Origin: Cribrihabitans_A pelagius
GTDB lineage: Bacteria; Pseudomonadota; Alphaproteobacteria; Rhodobacterales; Rhodobacteraceae
Direction of reading: 5' to 3'
DNA length: 64,000 nt
NCBI RefSeq assembly: GCF_048820915.1
Contig: NZ_JBMERR010000007.1
Span: forward strand, 1 to 64,000
Position 1 is the stretch's first letter. Each line of letters begins with the position of its first letter. The notes beneath the pieces were generated by a model that saw only the letters and a list, made by a program, of their open reading frames with translations, did not search any database and was not told where the DNA came from. The position numbers and the translations under genes were made by a program. This document shows positions 38,760-47,881 of this stretch, piece after piece.

Positions 38760-40850
38760 ATGTCCAAAATTTTATATGCGGCCAAGCGGCCGGACGATGG
38801 CTATGCGTCGAACCCGGAAAATCCGGACTGGGGGGCGGCAGGAACCGCACTGCTGCATCTGGCATCGTCCGAATTGGGCCCGGACGGGGAAATGTCCGGC
38901 GCGGACAGACCGAGCCCGCGGGAGATTTCCAACTTGATCGCGGTGCAGCAGGGGGAGCCGGGCAATGCCGCGGGCCTGTCGGACTTCCTGTGGATCTGGG
39001 GGCAGTTTCTGGACCATGACCTGTCGCTGACCGAAGCCGGGAGGGGCGTGACCGCAGATATCCCGGTGCCTGCAGGGGACCCCTATTTCGATCCCTTCGG
39101 CAGCGGCGATGCGGTGATCAATTTCTTCCGGGCGGACCGGCAGGACGGCGCCTATGTCAATCAGATCACCGGCTTCATGGATGCCTCGATGATCTATGGC
39201 TCGGACGCTGCAAAGCTGGAGAGCATGCGCATTGACGGCGGAAGGATGAAGATGACCGCGGACGGCTATCTCTACCTGGAGGAAGGCGCTCTGCTGACCG
39301 GCGATGTCCGGGCGGCGGAGAATACGGCGCTGTCCTCGATGCACACGATCTTCACCCGCGAGCATAACCGCCAGGTGGACTTGCTGGCCGAGCGCATGCC
39401 GCACCTTTCGGAAGACGCACTGTTTGACGCCGCGCGGGCGCGGGTGGAGGCGGTCATTCAGGCGATCACCTACAAGGAATTCCTGCCGCTGCTGATCGGA
39501 CAGGACGCGCTGCCGGACTACCGGGGCTATGACGCCACGGTGAACCCGGGCATTTCGGCCGAGTTTTCCACCGTGGTCTTCCGGCTGGGCCATACGCTTC
39601 TGTCCGCGAACCTGCACCGGGTGGCTGAGGATGGCACCGCGCTGGACCCGCTCGCGCTGCGCGATGCCTTCTTCCAGCCGCATCTGCTGAGCGGGAAACA
39701 CATGATCGACGACGTCATGCGCGGTGCGGCCGATCAGCAGTCGCAGGCCATCGACACCCAGGTTGTGGAGGATGTGCGCTCCTTCCTGTTCGGCCCCCCG
39801 GGAGCGGGGGGCTTTGACCTGGCGGCGCTGAATATCCAGCGCGGCCGCGACATGGGGGTGGCCAGCTACAACAACCTGCGCGAGGCGATGGGGCTGGCAC
39901 GGGCGGAGCACTTCTCCGACATCACCTCGGACGCGGAGCTGGCGGCGCGGCTGGAGGCGCTTTACGGCGGCACCGATCTGGTCGATGCCTGGGTCGGCGG
40001 CCTGGCCGAGGACCCGACGGGCGGCGGGCTCTTGGGGGAAACTTTCACTGCGGTCATGGTCGATCAGTTCTCCCGGCTGCGCGATGGCGACCCCTATTGG
40101 AGCGCCAGCCGCGGCAGTCTGGCGGCAGAGGAGCGGGCGGCGCTGTGGGAGACAACGCTCGCCGATGTGCTGCTCAACAACACCGGCATCGAGGCGATCC
40201 AGAAGGATGTGTTCATCGCGATGAACCGGATCGGCGGCAGCGGTTTCCAGGACGTTCTAAAGGGCACGGGGGACGCGGATTTCATCTTTGGCGGCGAAGC
40301 GCGCGATTACCTGTTTGGCCGCGCCGGAAACGATGATCTGCAGGGCGGCGCCGGCAACGATGTCCTGAAGGGCAACCGTGGCGCCGACTGCCTCGACGGC
40401 GGCTGGGGCAACGATCTTCTGCGGGGCGGCCGTGGTGACGACTTCGTCTTCGGCGGTGAGGGGCGCGACATGCTCTACGGGCTGGGCGGAAACGATACGC
40501 TGAAAGGGGGCGCGGGCAATGACGTGTTGCACGGCCACCGGGGCGATGATCTGCTGGAAGGTGGCGAAGGTGATGACGTTATAACGGGCGGGCCCGGAGA
40601 CAACACATTGCAGGGCGGCGCCGGTCACGATGTGTTCCTGTTCAAGACGCATCAGCCGGGCGCCAACAGGGTCACCGATTACGAGACCGGGGCGGACCAG
40701 ATCCGCCTCCACAGCCGCAATCCCGCTGGGCTCGAAGTCACCGAAAGCCGCCACGGCGTCAGCATTGCCAATGGCGATGGCTGGTCGCTGCTGGTCGAGG
40801 GCATCAGCCTGGCCGAGCTGGAAATGCAGGGCGTGAGCCTGCTCTGGTAG
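38760..40850 (+). CDS. Animal-type heme peroxidase with RTX calcium-binding repeats
   Basis: A 696-residue protein. Residues about 15-495 form an animal-heme-peroxidase (XPO) domain with the distal motif WGQFLDHDLSLT (His86), a FMDASMIYGSD segment, a MHTIFTREHNR segment with catalytic Arg, and proximal His278 in FRLGHTLLS. Residues about 498-625 are roughly a dozen GGxGxDxLx nonapeptides (AGNDVLKGN, GRGDDFVFGG and similar). There is no N-terminal signal, so secretion should use a type I exporter through the C-terminus; none is encoded nearby. Likely a secreted Ca-binding peroxidase, perhaps halide-oxidising or antibacterial. Confidence 0.88.
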   Translation: MSKILYAAKRPDDGYASNPENPDWGAAGTALLHLASSELGPDGEMSGADRPSPREISNLIAVQQGEPGNAAGLSDFLWIWGQFLDHDLSLTEAGRGVTADIPVPAGDPYFDPFGSGDAVINFFRADRQDGAYVNQITGFMDASMIYGSDAAKLESMRIDGGRMKMTADGYLYLEEGALLTGDVRAAENTALSSMHTIFTREHNRQVDLLAERMPHLSEDALFDAARARVEAVIQAITYKEFLPLLIGQDALPDYRGYDATVNPGISAEFSTVVFRLGHTLLSANLHRVAEDGTALDPLALRDAFFQPHLLSGKHMIDDVMRGAADQQSQAIDTQVVEDVRSFLFGPPGAGGFDLAALNIQRGRDMGVASYNNLREAMGLARAEHFSDITSDAELAARLEALYGGTDLVDAWVGGLAEDPTGGGLLGETFTAVMVDQFSRLRDGDPYWSASRGSLAAEERAALWETTLADVLLNNTGIEAIQKDVFIAMNRIGGSGFQDVLKGTGDADFIFGGEARDYLFGRAGNDDLQGGAGNDVLKGNRGADCLDGGWGNDLLRGGRGDDFVFGGEGRDMLYGLGGNDTLKGGAGNDVLHGHRGDDLLEGGEGDDVITGGPGDNTLQGGAGHDVFLFKTHQPGANRVTDYETGADQIRLHSRNPAGLEVTESRHGVSIANGDGWSLLVEGISLAELEMQGVSLLW

Positions 40851-40854
40851 GACC

Positions 40855-41496
40855 TCAGCCCGCGGGCCGCACGGCGTCCGGGTGCGCCGCGGCAAAGGCG
40901 GGGTGGCTTGCGCAGGCCGCCTCCACCTCCAGCACCCGCGCCAGGCCGGAGAATTCCGCCTGCCAGCGCCGCGCGTTGTAGAGCTGCGGCATCAGGCAGA
41001 TATCGGCGAACCCCGGGACCGCTCCGGCGCAGAACGGCGCGGGGTTGAAACCGTGCAGCAGCGCCTCGAACGCCCTGAGCCCGGGGGTGATGAAATGCTG
41101 CATCCAGGCCGTCGGCATATCGGCCCTGCCGCCGCTGAGCAGGGTGGCATGGCGCGCCACCTGCAGGTTGCACACCGGGTGCACATCGACCGCCACCGAC
41201 TGCGCGAGGGCCCGGACTTTCGCGCGCTGGGCGGGGTCGGCGGGCAGCAGGCCGAGGTTCCGGGTTTCCTCCAGGTAGTCGAGGATCGCCAGTGACTGGG
41301 TCAGCCGCAGACCGTCGATCTCCAAGACCGGCACGAAGCCCTGCGGGTTGCGGGCTAGGTGTTCGGCGCTGCGGTGCTCGCCCGCGGCCAGATCCACCGG
41401 CACGGTGCGATATGCGACGCCCGCGAGGTTCAGCGCAATGCGCAGCCGGTAACTGGCGGAGGAGCGCCAGTAGTCGTAAAGCACCGCCTCGCTCAT
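40855..41496 (-). CDS. maiA: Maleylacetoacetate isomerase (zeta-class GST)
   Basis: A 213-residue glutathione transferase. The zeta motif SSASYRLRIALNL (residues about 10-22) is present, with Pro in GFVPVLEIDG and QSLAILDYLEE for glutathione binding. It isomerises maleylacetoacetate to fumarylacetoacetate in homogentisate breakdown, which hmgA and fahA in this cluster bracket. Start MSEAVLYDYW at 41496 is chosen; the upstream extension is low-complexity Arg/Pro. It is the last gene of the minus-strand cluster. Confidence 0.88.
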   Translation of the reverse strand: MSEAVLYDYWRSSASYRLRIALNLAGVAYRTVPVDLAAGEHRSAEHLARNPQGFVPVLEIDGLRLTQSLAILDYLEETRNLGLLPADPAQRAKVRALAQSVAVDVHPVCNLQVARHATLLSGGRADMPTAWMQHFITPGLRAFEALLHGFNPAPFCAGAVPGFADICLMPQLYNARRWQAEFSGLARVLEVEAACASHPAFAAAHPDAVRPAG

Positions 41497-41542
41497 CCTG
41501 CACCGCCCCCGTCCGGGGTGCGGCAGCCTGTCTGCCCGCCGC

Positions 41543-41761
41543 TCAAGCGCCGGTCTCCGATGGCTTGCGCGCGGCGGCCTCCAGCGCCTGGGCCAGGACC
41601 GTGCGGGCGCCGATGTGGTTGGCCAGCACCAGCACCAGCCGCGCGTTATACGCATCGCTCCCGGCCTTGCTCAGGCCCTCATGCGCGGCGAGGAGGTCGG
41701 CGTAGAAATCATCTGCGCCCTCGATATTGGGGGTAAGGATCAGGTCATCGGTGGTGGTCAT
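41543..41761 (-). CDS. DUF2783 small protein
   Basis: A 72-residue soluble protein (MTTTDDLILTPNIEGADDFY, then AHEGLSKAGSDAYNARLVLV). It matches the short DUF2783 family usually found next to FAD-dependent aromatic hydroxylases in this pathway. It overlaps the hydroxylase by four bases (ATGA), so the two are coupled. The function is unknown; a helper or subunit of the hydroxylase is plausible. Confidence 0.75.
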   Translation of the reverse strand: MTTTDDLILTPNIEGADDFYADLLAAHEGLSKAGSDAYNARLVLVLANHIGARTVLAQALEAAARKPSETGA

Positions 41762-43377
41762 TGCACGTGCTCCTTGCCTGCAGCCCGGCGGATGGCGTGC
41801 CGGAACTGGGTGTCGTCATAGCTGGGGCGGCGGGCGGCGATGTGCTGATCCGGGCGGATCAGGTAGACCCCGCTTTCGGCCTTGCCCAGGTAGCGGTCCT
41901 TCAGCGCCAGTGTCTTGTCGTCCTTCACCGAAAGCGCCAGCCGGGTGACTTCGATCCCGGCTTCCTCGATCTGGTCCGGGGCGGCGGCGTCGATGGTGAG
42001 CAGCACAAACTTGCCGCCCAGCCGGTCGAGCAGATAACCGTCCCCGAGCGGCGCGTCGGGGCAGGGCGCGCCCGGGCGGGTGCGCTCGGGGCCATCCAGC
42101 GCATCGGCCGAGTTCAGCGGCGAGCCGTCGTGGATCGTGGGCACCGACAAGCGGCCCGAGTTCACCAGCGGGCGGGCAAATTCATAGTGCTCCGACAGGT
42201 CCAGCACCGCATCGCGCAAGAGCCGGCTCATCTCCGACTTCGGGGTGATGAAATCGGTCGAGCGGGTGGAGTTGAGGATGTTCTCCTCCGCGCCCTGGAT
42301 CCGTTCCGCCTCGTAGCTGTCCAGCAGCGCTTCCGGCGCCTTGCCATCGATCACAAGCTTCAGCTTCCAGCACAGGTTGTCGGTGTCCTGCAAGCCGGAG
42401 TTGGCCCCGCGCGCGCCAAAGGGAGAGACCTGATGCGCGGCGTCGCCCGCAAAGATCACCCGGCCATGGCGGAACTTCTCCATCCGGCGGCACTGGAAGG
42501 TGTAGATCGAGACCCACTCCAATTCGAATTTCACATCCTCGCCCAGCATCGCCTTCAGCCGCGGGATCACGTTTTCGGGCCGCTTCTCGCGCTCCTTGTC
42601 GATGTCCCAGCCAAGCTGCAGGTCGATGCGCCAGACCCCGTCCGGCTGCTTGTGCAGAAGCGCCGACTGGCCGCGGTTGAAGGGCGGGTCGAACCAGAAC
42701 CAGCGCTCGGCCGGGAACTCGGCCTCCATCACCACGTCGGCAATCAGGAAGTTGTCCTCGAACACGCGGCCGGCGAAGTCGATGCCCAGCATCCGCCGGG
42801 CTGGAGAGTGCGCGCCGTCGCAGGCGATCAGCCAATCGGCCTCGATGTTGTAGGCGCCTTCGGGGGTGTCCACCTCCAAAGTCACGTGGTCCTGGTGGGT
42901 GCCGATGGCCGAAACCTTGTTGCGGCCGCGGATCTCCACCGGGGCGCCCTGTTCCTGCAGCTCGTGCAGGCGCTTCACCAGGAAGGCCTCGAAGTAGTAT
43001 TGCTGCAGGTTGATAAAGGCCGGGCGGTGGTGGCCGGTCTCCGGCAGCAGGTCGAACTCGTAGACTTTGCGGTGGTCGAAAAAGACCTTGCCGGTGTGCC
43101 ACTGCACCCCCTTGTCCACCATCTCCTGGCCGCAACCCAGCCGGTCGAGGATCTCCAGTTGCCGCTTGGCAAAACAGATCGCGCGGGAGCCGAAGCTGAC
43201 CTTGTCGTTGTCATCCAGCACCACGGTGTCCACCCCCTGCTGGGCCAGGTCGATGGCCGCGGCCAGCCCGACCGGGCCTGCGCCCGCCACGATCACCTTG
43301 TGGCGCACCGGGGCCGGGGCGTCCTGATCCGGGCTGCGCTGGTAGGGGTACAGGGGGCGTTCAAAGATCTGGTTCAT
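41758..43377 (-). CDS. FAD-dependent aromatic monooxygenase (PheA/TfdB/MhpA-like)
   Basis: A 539-residue flavoprotein hydroxylase. It has the FAD motif VIVAGAGPVGLAAAIDLAQQ near residue 30, the DG motif LIACDGAHSPARRMLG, and the GD motif VIFAGDAAHQVSPFGARGAN with the RGAN substrate loop. A thioredoxin-like C-terminal part follows. The start MNQIFERPLYP at 43377 has a good ribosome site (GGGAGGACCCG). In a homogentisate cluster it may hydroxylate 3- or 4-hydroxyphenylacetate to homogentisate; the substrate is inferred from position only. Confidence 0.83.
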   Translation of the reverse strand: MNQIFERPLYPYQRSPDQDAPAPVRHKVIVAGAGPVGLAAAIDLAQQGVDTVVLDDNDKVSFGSRAICFAKRQLEILDRLGCGQEMVDKGVQWHTGKVFFDHRKVYEFDLLPETGHHRPAFINLQQYYFEAFLVKRLHELQEQGAPVEIRGRNKVSAIGTHQDHVTLEVDTPEGAYNIEADWLIACDGAHSPARRMLGIDFAGRVFEDNFLIADVVMEAEFPAERWFWFDPPFNRGQSALLHKQPDGVWRIDLQLGWDIDKEREKRPENVIPRLKAMLGEDVKFELEWVSIYTFQCRRMEKFRHGRVIFAGDAAHQVSPFGARGANSGLQDTDNLCWKLKLVIDGKAPEALLDSYEAERIQGAEENILNSTRSTDFITPKSEMSRLLRDAVLDLSEHYEFARPLVNSGRLSVPTIHDGSPLNSADALDGPERTRPGAPCPDAPLGDGYLLDRLGGKFVLLTIDAAAPDQIEEAGIEVTRLALSVKDDKTLALKDRYLGKAESGVYLIRPDQHIAARRPSYDDTQFRHAIRRAAGKEHVQ

Positions 43378-43552
43378 CGGGTCCTCCCTCGGTGGGTGCC
43401 ATCCGGCACGGCTCCGCCGCGTCCCGGCGTCCGGCCAGTATCTGGCCGGCATCCGGACGGCGTGGGGCACGCCGGGAGGGCAGCCAAGTGTCTCACAGGT
43501 TTGCCAGGCGCGACACGATCTGGATCAAACCGCGCCCGGGATGCGGCGCGGT

Positions 43553-44503
43553 CTAGCCCTGCAACGCGTCCCACATCTCCAGATCGCGCTGGGCGGTCCA
43601 GATCCGCGGCGTGTCGATACCGCGGGCCTCGTCATAGGCGCGGGCGACGTTGAAGGGCAGGCAATGCTCGTAGATCGCGTAGTCCGCGAACTTCGGGTCG
43701 CATTCGCTGCGCACAGCGTCCCAAGCCTCCTTCAGAGTGCCGTTGCGGGCGGCAACCCGTGCCGCCGGGCGGTAAGTGCTGTCGACGAAGTCGCGGGTGT
43801 TCTCGATTGCGGCATTGACCATCTCGCGGCCGACCAGCGCATCGCCGCGGCCCGGCGCGATGGCGTCCACGTCAAACGCCTTGATCGCGTCGAGCGTGGT
43901 ACCCCAGTCTCCAAAATGCCCGTCGCCGCAGTAGCAGGCCGAGTGGTATTCGACGATGTCGCCGGTGAACATTACGTTCTGGTCCGGCACGTGGATCACG
44001 ATATCGCCCGCGGTGTGGGCGCGGCCCAGATGCATCAGATCAACCCGGCGGTTGCCGAGGAAAACGCTCATCCGGTCCGAGAAAGTGGTGGTCGGCCAGG
44101 TCAGCCCGGGAATGCTCTCATGGCCTTCAAACAGCCGGGGGAAGCGCTGGAACTCGCTGTCCCAGTCCTCCTGCCCGCGCTCCGCCACCATCGCGCGCGC
44201 CGTCTCTGACATGAGGATCTGCTGCGCCCCGAAGGCCGAGGCGCCGAGCACGCGGACGGCGTGGTAGTGGGTCAGTGCCACATGGGTGATCGGCTTGTCG
44301 GTGACCGAGCGCACGCAGTCGATCACCTTCTGCGCCAGCCGCGGGGTGGCCTGCGCCTCGACGATCATCACGGAGTCGTCCCCGATAATCACGCCAGAGT
44401 TCGGGTCGCCCTCTGCGGTGAAGGCATAAAGCCCGTCGCCAACTTCGGTGAAGGAGATTGTCTTTTCGCTCATGTCGCCTTGGGAGGCGAATGCCTTGGC
44501 CAT
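43553..44503 (-). CDS. Metallo-beta-lactamase-fold hydrolase with altered metal motif
   Basis: A 316-residue MBL-fold protein (SoxH/Beta-lactamase-related type). The first metal motif, normally HxHxDH, reads THYHAVRVLG, so the Asp-His pair of zinc site 2 is missing. Later ligands are kept: LGRAHTAGDIVIHVP and MFTGDIVEYHS. The start follows GAAAGGACAGACCC. It lies between fahA and the hydroxylase in the aromatic cluster, 84 bp downstream of fahA. The reaction is unknown; a mono-metal enzyme acting on a ring-cleavage or thioester product is possible. Confidence 0.75.
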   Translation of the reverse strand: MAKAFASQGDMSEKTISFTEVGDGLYAFTAEGDPNSGVIIGDDSVMIVEAQATPRLAQKVIDCVRSVTDKPITHVALTHYHAVRVLGASAFGAQQILMSETARAMVAERGQEDWDSEFQRFPRLFEGHESIPGLTWPTTTFSDRMSVFLGNRRVDLMHLGRAHTAGDIVIHVPDQNVMFTGDIVEYHSACYCGDGHFGDWGTTLDAIKAFDVDAIAPGRGDALVGREMVNAAIENTRDFVDSTYRPAARVAARNGTLKEAWDAVRSECDPKFADYAIYEHCLPFNVARAYDEARGIDTPRIWTAQRDLEMWDALQG

Positions 44504-44534
44504 GGGTCTGTCCTTTCAGCGCTGCGCCCGAGGC

Positions 44535-44582
44535 CAAGTGAGGGAGCCTCCGGCGGGGATATTTTGGGCCAGAAGAAGGGCG
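44535..44582. repeat. Roseobacter-type intergenic repeat (short form)
   Basis: The sequence AAGTGAGGGAGCCTCCGGCG, followed by GGGATATTTTGGGCCAGAAG, lies directly after fahA. I recall close copies next to stop codons in many roseobacter genomes. It shares the CCGGCGGG/TATT/TGGGCC layout with the element at 45880. Function is unknown. Confidence 0.45.
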
Positions 44583-44587
44583 GGGGT

Positions 44588-45844
44588 CTACCTCTGGAAC
44601 GGGTCGTCGAGGGCGGGCAGGAGGGTGCCGGTGCAGTCGCCGAAGCCGATGGTGTAGCCATCGCCCCGGGCTGCGCCCTTCAGTGTCAGGGTGTCGCCGT
44701 CCCCGACGAAGGAGCGGGTTTCGCCGCCGTCCAGCGTCAGGGGTTCCTTGCCGCCCCAGCTGAGTTCCAGAAGCGAGCCGCGGCTGTCTTTGGCGGGCCC
44801 GGAGATGGTTCCGGAGCCGAGAAGGTCGCCTGGGTTCATCGGGCAGCCCGACGTGGAGTGATGCGCCAGCTGCTGGGCGGCGGAGTAGTACATCTCCTGG
44901 TAGTTGGTGCGCGCGATGGTGGTGGCGTCCTTGCCTTCGGGCGCCAGCGTCACCTCCAGCTCGATGTCATAGAGCATCGGGCCGCAGTCCTTCAGGTGGT
45001 CCAAGAGCTCCACCTCGCGTGCCGGCGTGTCACAGCGGAACGGCTCCAGCGCCGCTTTGGTGACGATCCAGGGGCTGATCGAAGTTGCGGTCGCCTTGGC
45101 CTGGAAGGGCCCGAGCGGCTGGTATTCCCAGGCTTGGATGTCGCGCGCGGACCAGTCGTTCAGCAGCACGTAGCCGAAGATGTGGTCATCGGCCTCCTGC
45201 ACGGTGATCGGGCCGTCCGACGGGGTGCCAACAATCGCGCCCATCTCCAGCTCGATATCGAACCGGGCCGAGGGCGCCCAGCGGGGCTTGGCGTCATCCG
45301 GGCCTTTCAGCTGGCCCCAGGGGCGGCGCACATCCGTGCCCGAGACCACCACCGAAGAGGCCCGCCCGTTGTAGCCGATCGGGATGTGCAGCCAGTTCGG
45401 CGGCAGCGCGTTCTCCGCACCGCGGAACATGGTGCCGACGTTCTGGGCATGGTGGCGGCCGGCGTAGAAATCGGTGTATTCGCTCACCGCGAAGGGCATG
45501 TGCAGATCGGCCTCCGCCATCGGCACCAGCAGCGGCTCCACCTTGCCGCGCTCCTCGGCGCCCTCCTCAAGCAGCGCCATGAGCCGCGCCCGCAGCGCGG
45601 CCCAGACCGCCGGGCCCTGCTCCATCAGGTCGTTCCAGTAGGGCACGTCGAATAACGGCGCATCGCCAAGCTGGATCAGGCCGCTCTCCTCCGCGGCCTG
45701 CATGTCGAGGATCATGCCGCCAATCGCGACACCGCAGCGCGGCTCGTCCGCGCCGGTGGAGAACACGCCATAGGGCAGGTTGTTGAGCGGGAACGGGTGG
45801 GCCGCGTCATTGGCCGAGGCCACCCAGGATTTCAGAAGCGGCAT
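44588..45844 (-). CDS. fahA: Fumarylacetoacetase
   Basis: A 418-residue enzyme cleaving fumarylacetoacetate to fumarate and acetoacetate, the final step of homogentisate catabolism. The N-terminal SH3-like domain starts PLLKSWVASANDAAHPFPLN. The catalytic domain carries YTDFYAGRHHAQNVGTMFRG (catalytic His), FDIELEMGAIVG (metal Glu pair) and LLNDWSARDIQAWEY. Start 45844 is the family N-terminus; upstream residues in the frame are spurious. It is 106 bp downstream of hmgA, separated by a repeat. Confidence 0.93.
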   Translation of the reverse strand: MPLLKSWVASANDAAHPFPLNNLPYGVFSTGADEPRCGVAIGGMILDMQAAEESGLIQLGDAPLFDVPYWNDLMEQGPAVWAALRARLMALLEEGAEERGKVEPLLVPMAEADLHMPFAVSEYTDFYAGRHHAQNVGTMFRGAENALPPNWLHIPIGYNGRASSVVVSGTDVRRPWGQLKGPDDAKPRWAPSARFDIELEMGAIVGTPSDGPITVQEADDHIFGYVLLNDWSARDIQAWEYQPLGPFQAKATATSISPWIVTKAALEPFRCDTPAREVELLDHLKDCGPMLYDIELEVTLAPEGKDATTIARTNYQEMYYSAAQQLAHHSTSGCPMNPGDLLGSGTISGPAKDSRGSLLELSWGGKEPLTLDGGETRSFVGDGDTLTLKGAARGDGYTIGFGDCTGTLLPALDDPFQR

Positions 45845-45879
45845 GGTGCCTCCAGGTCTGCGGATCGGGGGATCCTTGT

Positions 45880-45950
45880 CATCTTGCCGGAAATACTCCG
45901 GGGGTGAATGGGCCGCCTGAGGCCCAGAGGGGGCAGCGCCCCCTCTACCT
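45880..45950. repeat. Intergenic repeat with two hairpins between hmgA and fahA
   Basis: It contains GGGCC-GCCTGA-GGCCC and the perfect stem AGAGGGGGC-AGC-GCCCCCTCT (45926-45946), preceded by CGGAAATACTCCGGGGGTGA. I associate this layout with REP-like elements of roseobacters. It can act as a terminator or stabiliser, giving hmgA a different mRNA level from fahA. There is no U-tract. Confidence 0.6.
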
Positions 45951-47318
45951 TCACTTCTCTCCGGGGGTGCCGTCGAACTTTTTCTCGATGTCGGCCCAGC
46001 AGTCGATGTAGTCGTCCTGCAAGGGCGCTTCCTTGGCGGCAAAGCCAGTCAGGTGCTGCGGGAAGCGGGTCTCGAACATGAAGGACATGGTGTTGTCCAG
46101 CTTCTCGGGGCCCAGTTCGGCGTTGGACGCGCCCTCGAAGGCGTTCTTGTCCGGCCCGTGCGGCAGCATCATGTTGTGCAAGCTCATGCCCCCCGGAACG
46201 AAACCCTTGGGCTTGGCATCATACTGGCCGTAGATGTTGCCCATCAGCTCGGACATGATGTTCTTGTGGTACCACGGCGGGCGGAAGGTGTTCTCGGCCA
46301 CCATCCAGCGCTCGCGGAACAGCACGAAGTCGATGTTGGCGGTGCCCGGCACGCCCGAGGGCGCGGTCAGCACGGTGAAGATCGACGGGTCCGGGTGGTC
46401 GAACAGGATCGCGCCCACCGGGCAGTAGGTGCTGAGGTCATACTTGTAAGGCGCGTAGTTGCCATGCCAGGCCACCACGTCCAGCGGCGAATGGCCGATC
46501 TTGGTCTCGTGGAACTGGCCGCACCATTTTATGGTCACGGTGGACGGCACTTCGCGGTCTTCAAATGCCGCCACCGGGGCCTTGAAGTCGCGCGGGTTGG
46601 CAAGGCAGTTGGCGCCGATCGGTCCGCGGCCGGGCAGTTCGAACTTCTGGCCGTAATTTTCGCAGACAAAACCGCGGCACGGGCCTTCGAGCACCTCGAC
46701 CCGGTAGACCAGCCCGCGCGGGAGGATGGCGATTTCCTGCGGCGCGAGGTCGATGATGCCGAGCTCGGTGGCAAAGCGCAGGCGGCCCTCCTGCGGCACC
46801 ACCAGCAGTTCCGAGTCGGCAGAGAAGAAGTAGCTGTCCACCATCGACCCGGTGATCAGGTAGATGTGGCTGGCCATGCCGACCTGCGTGTTCACGTCGC
46901 CCGCGGTGGTCATGGTGCGCATGCCGGTGAGCCAGGTCAGCCCCTTGTCCGAATGCGGCTCGGGCAAGGGAACCGGGTCCCAGCGGTACTGGCCCAGGCT
47001 GATGACATCATCCACCACATGCGGTGCCGACTTCCAGTAGGGCAGCTCGATCTTCTCGTAGCGGTGGGAATGCTTGACAGAGGGGCGGATGCGGTAGCTC
47101 CAGGTGCGCTCCGGCGGGTCTGCGGTGAAGGCGGTGCCGGACAGCTGCTCGCCATAAAGGCCGTAGCTGCATTTCTGCGGGCTGTTCATGCCCTGCGGCA
47201 GCGCGCCGGGCAGGGCCTCGGTCTCGAAGTCATTGCCGAAGCCGGGCATGTAGCCCTCGTGCGGGCCCGCCATCGAGGGGGCCTGGATCATCTGGTGCGG
47301 ATCTGCGGGCCGATTCAT
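45951..47318 (-). CDS. hmgA: Homogentisate 1,2-dioxygenase
   Basis: A 455-residue non-heme Fe(II) ring-cleavage dioxygenase converting homogentisate to maleylacetoacetate. Family marks include the N-terminal [20 protein letters not shown], the [15 protein letters not shown] segment, and the iron-site part [20 protein letters not shown] with [15 protein letters not shown]. The length is normal. It is the first gene of the minus-strand catabolic cluster and is divergent from the MarR regulator. Confidence 0.95.
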   Translation of the reverse strand: MNRPADPHQMIQAPSMAGPHEGYMPGFGNDFETEALPGALPQGMNSPQKCSYGLYGEQLSGTAFTADPPERTWSYRIRPSVKHSHRYEKIELPYWKSAPHVVDDVISLGQYRWDPVPLPEPHSDKGLTWLTGMRTMTTAGDVNTQVGMASHIYLITGSMVDSYFFSADSELLVVPQEGRLRFATELGIIDLAPQEIAILPRGLVYRVEVLEGPCRGFVCENYGQKFELPGRGPIGANCLANPRDFKAPVAAFEDREVPSTVTIKWCGQFHETKIGHSPLDVVAWHGNYAPYKYDLSTYCPVGAILFDHPDPSIFTVLTAPSGVPGTANIDFVLFRERWMVAENTFRPPWYHKNIMSELMGNIYGQYDAKPKGFVPGGMSLHNMMLPHGPDKNAFEGASNAELGPEKLDNTMSFMFETRFPQHLTGFAAKEAPLQDDYIDCWADIEKKFDGTPGEK

Positions 47319-47353
47319 GACACGTTCCTCCTGTTGCTGCTTGCGGGGTAATA

Positions 47354-47373
47354 GTTGTTTTTGTAACCAACAA
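47354..47373. promoter_or_regulatory. Candidate MarR operator between hmgA and marR
   Basis: The 71-bp spacer contains an imperfect dyad, GTTG (47354-47357) with CAAC (47368-47371), extended to TTGTT/AACAA. It is the only AT-rich dyad here and is placed to block both promoters. MarR dimers favour TTG-N-CAA dyads of this size. Confidence 0.5.
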
Positions 47374-47389
47374 GGGAGAGGGAGCGCAA

Positions 47390-47830
47390 ATGAGCGAAAA
47401 AGATGATTTCACCCTGCAGGATTTCCTGCCCTTCCTGCTGAACCGCGCGGCCGAGGAAAGCTCGCTAGAATTTCAGCGCCATTACAAGGACCGCTATGGT
47501 ATGCTGCGCACCGAATGGCGGGTGCTGTTCCACCTGGGCAGCTACGGTCAGATGACGGCCAAGGAGATCGGCGCGCGGGCGAAGATCCACAAGACCAAGA
47601 TCAGCCGCGCGGTGGCGAAGCTGTCGCAGAAACGCTTTGTCACCCGCAGCCGCGACGAGACGGACCGCCGGGCCGAGCATCTGACGCTGACCCCGGCGGG
47701 ACAGGCGGCCTACCGCGACCTGCGCGAGGTGGCGCAGGCGTTCGATGCGAAGATGTGTGCCCGCTTCAGCGCGGACGAGGTTGCGATTTTGCGGTATATG
47801 CTGCGCGAATTAGCAGGGATCGAGGCGTAG
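47390..47830 (+). CDS. MarR-family transcriptional regulator
   Basis: A 146-residue winged-HTH protein ([20 protein letters not shown], then [20 protein letters not shown] and the wing [20 protein letters not shown]). It is divergent from hmgA over 71 bp with an operator-like dyad, so it probably represses the homogentisate cluster and is relieved by an aromatic intermediate. The ribosome site AGGGAGAGGGAG is strong. Confidence 0.87.
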   Translation: MSEKDDFTLQDFLPFLLNRAAEESSLEFQRHYKDRYGMLRTEWRVLFHLGSYGQMTAKEIGARAKIHKTKISRAVAKLSQKRFVTRSRDETDRRAEHLTLTPAGQAAYRDLREVAQAFDAKMCARFSADEVAILRYMLRELAGIEA

Positions 47831-47881
47831 ACATTGCCCGCGCCAGGCCCCAAATGAAGGCGGTGAATTGAAAGGCGAGAA

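Noticed and set aside
42182..43135. A 317-codon minus-strand frame inside the flavin hydroxylase gene
   Set aside because: It is in an alternative frame of a gene with clear FAD motifs, and its product is Gly/Arg/Ala-rich without domains.
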